DNA of 64,000 nucleotides from Chionoecetes opilio. Taxonomy: Eukaryota; Arthropoda; Malacostraca; Decapoda; Majidae. The notes below the pieces were generated by a model, which ran no database searches, was not told the DNA's origin, and saw only the letters and a list, made by a program, of their open reading frames with translations. Positions 61,688-64,000 of this stretch are shown here, piece by piece. The translations under genes were made by a program, and so were the position numbers. Each line of letters opens with the position of its first letter. The stretch's first letter is position 1. The stretch is taken from positions 48,971 to 112,970 of the forward strand of contig JACEEZ010003777.1 of the NCBI GenBank assembly GCA_016584305.1, written 5' to 3'.

Positions 61688-61824
61688 CTAAATTGGCTCA
61701 CCCCTCTTTTTTTATATTATTCTCTTACTGTCTTCTTTATAGGGACTGGCAACTAAGCGGGCTTTGTGTTACCCTTTTTTTTTTTTGCCCTTGGCCAGTC
61801 CTTTGTGATAAAAAAAAAAAAAAA
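61688..61824 (+). mobile_element. Retroposon 3'-end fragment, copy 2, with poly(A)
   Basis: Homologous to 60553-60660 (AAATTGGCTCACCCC, GGACTGGCAACTAAG, GCCCTTGGCCAGTCC), here followed by a run of about 18 A, the expected tail of a reverse-transcribed insertion. Confidence 0.6.
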
Positions 61825-61829
61825 AAACG

Positions 61830-63770
61830 GAATGATCTCCGAAGACATTTATGTTTCTCTTAACGATCGGAGTCTTTCATCAAAATTTATTTAGTTAAGA
61901 GTATTTTCCACTTTATTTTTTTCTAGTATTTTCTATATTTTTCAAAATTTAATATAATGTTACAAAATCAGTGTTCAAGTAGAAAAAAATAGCAGTAACA
62001 TTTAATTCTTCAAAAAAATCAAGTAGGTCTTCAGCAGTACAGGAATGTGTGCTTGTGTGTGGGCCCGAGTGTGTTCTTGAGGGCGTCCCTGAATGTCACG
62101 GTCACGTTGCAAGGCGCCTGTTGAAGGGTTGCCCCGCTCCTGCCTTACCCGTGTTTGCACTCACTACAAGGCCAGGACGCGCCTTGCTGCACAATTCAGT
62201 TAGATCGAGTTTATTTTCAGAAACATGATCTTTAGGCATTCCTCGTCCCAGGGATGGACGCAGCCGCAGTTATGACCTGAAATAGAACCAACCCAGCGCG
62301 GCCGTCATGGCGGAGCGCTGCAGGATAACTCTGTCCTCTCCTGTGTTCCGTGCGCCTCCCTGTATGTAGTGTGCTAGTGTTGTAGGTTGTGACACATGCA
62401 GAATCAGAATGACGGAACAGCAGGGTTTGATGTGTGTTACACAGATGATGAGGTTTGTGGACACTTTCCGTGCCACATGATAGTGGTGATGGTATAAGGG
62501 AATGCATGGAGAGAGAAAGGAAGTGAGTGAGGACACTGAACATTCAGCTGGGTTGTTGCCTCAAGGCTGGGATGCGGAAGGACTATGCGACTCTTGGGTT
62601 GCTACTTGAGGGATGCCAGATCACTGTCCAATCAGCACGTATTAAAGTCCTGGCTTGATGTGGTGTGTGCAGCCATGCAACAAGTGTTTTGCTGCATGGC
62701 ACTGCTGTTGTGCCTATTGGAGGGGCAGGTCGTCCCGTCAGGCCGGCGTCCCGCACTGGTTTGTTTACACCTGCGGCGACCACATGGCTGGCCGCTCACT
62801 TGCCTCGCCCACGCACCCCACGGCACTCTTTGTGGGGCTATCGTTGTTTACATTGCATGGTGCATGACAACATCAGCATGGCGTCATGCTGCATGCCTTC
62901 TCGTGCCGCACCCGAGGAGGCCAGGGAGGGTTGAGTTGTAGCAGGTGTGGCGTGGGTAATCTCGCTACTGCTGAGGTGGTGAGCCTGATGCTGATGCGGC
63001 GGGACGATGAAACAAAAATGTAATATCAAGTACAGCAAGGCAGTCACTTGACCCCTGGCTTGTGTGTCCATAGGTGACGGCCCCTCAGGCTCCCAGCGCG
63101 GCCCGAGCAGCCCCGAGAGTGAGCCACTGATAAGTAATAAGCCCTGATAGCCCTGTGACAAGCATCCCTGTCTGCTATAATATAGCTAGCAGACACATTA
63201 TAATATATAATATTATACTGTCTTGGGGCAGGGGGGGGGGTGCACCAGCCCCGACAAGGCGCCTCCAGTCTGTGCTTATCGGTCTGCCAGATGGTGACCC
63301 TCACGCCGCCCCAACACTCAGCCCCGCGCCCGCCTCGCCCCTTGAACCATGAAAACACTTGCCAGTTTTGCAATTCATGACTACGATTGCAACCCTTGAG
63401 GTAGCGGCCCGAGATAGTGTGGCGGCACAATGATATCAACAGTATTGAGCCGAGCCTCACGCGGCCTTCATGCAAAACTATCCACGGAATGGAATGGGAT
63501 GTGTACTTTTTTTTGGGGCGGAAAATGTCATAACTCGGCTATAACTTATAGTAGCCATACTATTGATATCAGCGGGAAGCTATCACACCATATATGAGGC
63601 CAGATGCGGGGAGACTGATAGGGGACCTGTGCCTGTTTATTTGTAGTTGTAAGTCCAGGGAAGATTTTTATTGAATGACAAAGACGGTACAGCTCATTAT
63701 ACCTTTATTAGACTTTTTCACACTTTTTTGCGGTTAAGAACACCACATGAAGCAAACCAGAGAGAGAACG
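61830..63770. other. Noncoding or undetermined DNA, partly GC-rich
   Basis: Several open frames of 60-140 codons overlap here on both strands without splice support or recognisable domains. A poly-G run is at 63230-63240 and a poly-C run at 63772-63792. Confidence 0.35.
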
Positions 63771-63809
63771 CCCCCCCCCCCCCCCCCCCCCCTCGTAGTA
63801 GCAACAGCG

Positions 63810-63897
63810 CACGTGATGTCAGAGGACGCCACGCCACGCTGGGCCACCAATGTAAACACAGAAGCACGTGATGTCAACAAAGAAGCACGTGATGATA
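63810..63897 (+). promoter_or_regulatory. Three CACGTGATGTCA-type motifs (E-box plus CRE-like)
   Basis: CACGTGATGTCA occurs at 63810-63821 and 63865-63876, and CACGTGATGATA at 63886-63897. Each joins an E-box (CACGTG) to a bZIP-like TGATGTCA half. The last two are 21 bases apart, two helical turns. They could be a regulatory cluster or simply a decayed tandem repeat. Confidence 0.4.
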
Positions 63898-63909
63898 GGC
63901 TAGCTGCAT

Positions 63910-64000
63910 CCTTCCGGCGGGGCAGCGGGGGCACCAGGGGGGTAGAGGGGCACCAGGGGCCTAGAGACAGGGGCGGCACCAGGAGGGGTAGAGACAGGGG
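63910..64000 (+). repeat. G-rich tandem repeat at the window edge
   Basis: GGGGCACCAGGGGGGTAGA-type units repeat three to four times and run off the window. Several G4 tracts could form a quadruplex. Confidence 0.6.

Overview
The window looks like nuclear DNA from a malacostracan crustacean, probably a decapod and perhaps a crab; this is an inference. The basis is: intron-containing genes with GT-AG splice sites and animal-type products; AATAAA poly(A) signals; a TATA/TCAGT/DPE arrangement of the arthropod kind; very dense (CT)n, (GA)n, (CA)n, (TA)n and (GTA)n microsatellites; and many short non-autonomous transposons and tRNA-derived SINEs. There are no bacterial features and no CRISPR array.

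Three real genes are supported. (1) The 3' two-thirds of a lebercilin (LCA5)-like ciliary coiled-coil gene lies on the + strand, with six exons between 16102 and 23889 (477 residues visible). Its 5' exons were not found; the upstream 16 kb is repeats, including a 4.6-kb array of a 35-bp minisatellite, a 750-bp palindrome and a poorly assembled stretch with an N. (2) A complete seven-exon DNAJB12/DNAJB14-type ER-membrane J-protein gene lies on the + strand at 27721-43187 (396 residues). (3) A complete three-exon C2H2 zinc-finger gene lies on the - strand at 52264-47841 (648 residues, five C-terminal fingers), convergent with the DNAJ gene.

An intron of the LCA5-like gene also carries an intronless J-domain plus charged-helix reading frame (18751-19914). 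It is broken by six stop codons, all TAG. It is most likely a pseudogene, but the all-TAG pattern deserves a check. The DNAJ gene has an open exon-like segment (34206-34467) whose splice phases match the canonical membrane exon; it could supply an alternative membrane segment.

Most of the rest is mobile and tandem DNA: a family of about 210-bp TTAA-bounded MITEs (nine copies) and a related 722-bp element; two hAT-type elements with exact 8-bp target duplications; Helitron/DINE-like elements, one nested inside a MITE; pogo/Tigger-type elements; a decayed MULE transposase; three identical-orientation LINE 3' ends; an RNase H relic; and several SINEs. The right-hand 8 kb (56.5-64 kb) is partly CpG-rich and may be promoter, leader or intron of a gene beyond the window, but no coding exon could be recognised there. 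All gene models come from reading splice sites and frames by eye, without transcripts or database searches.
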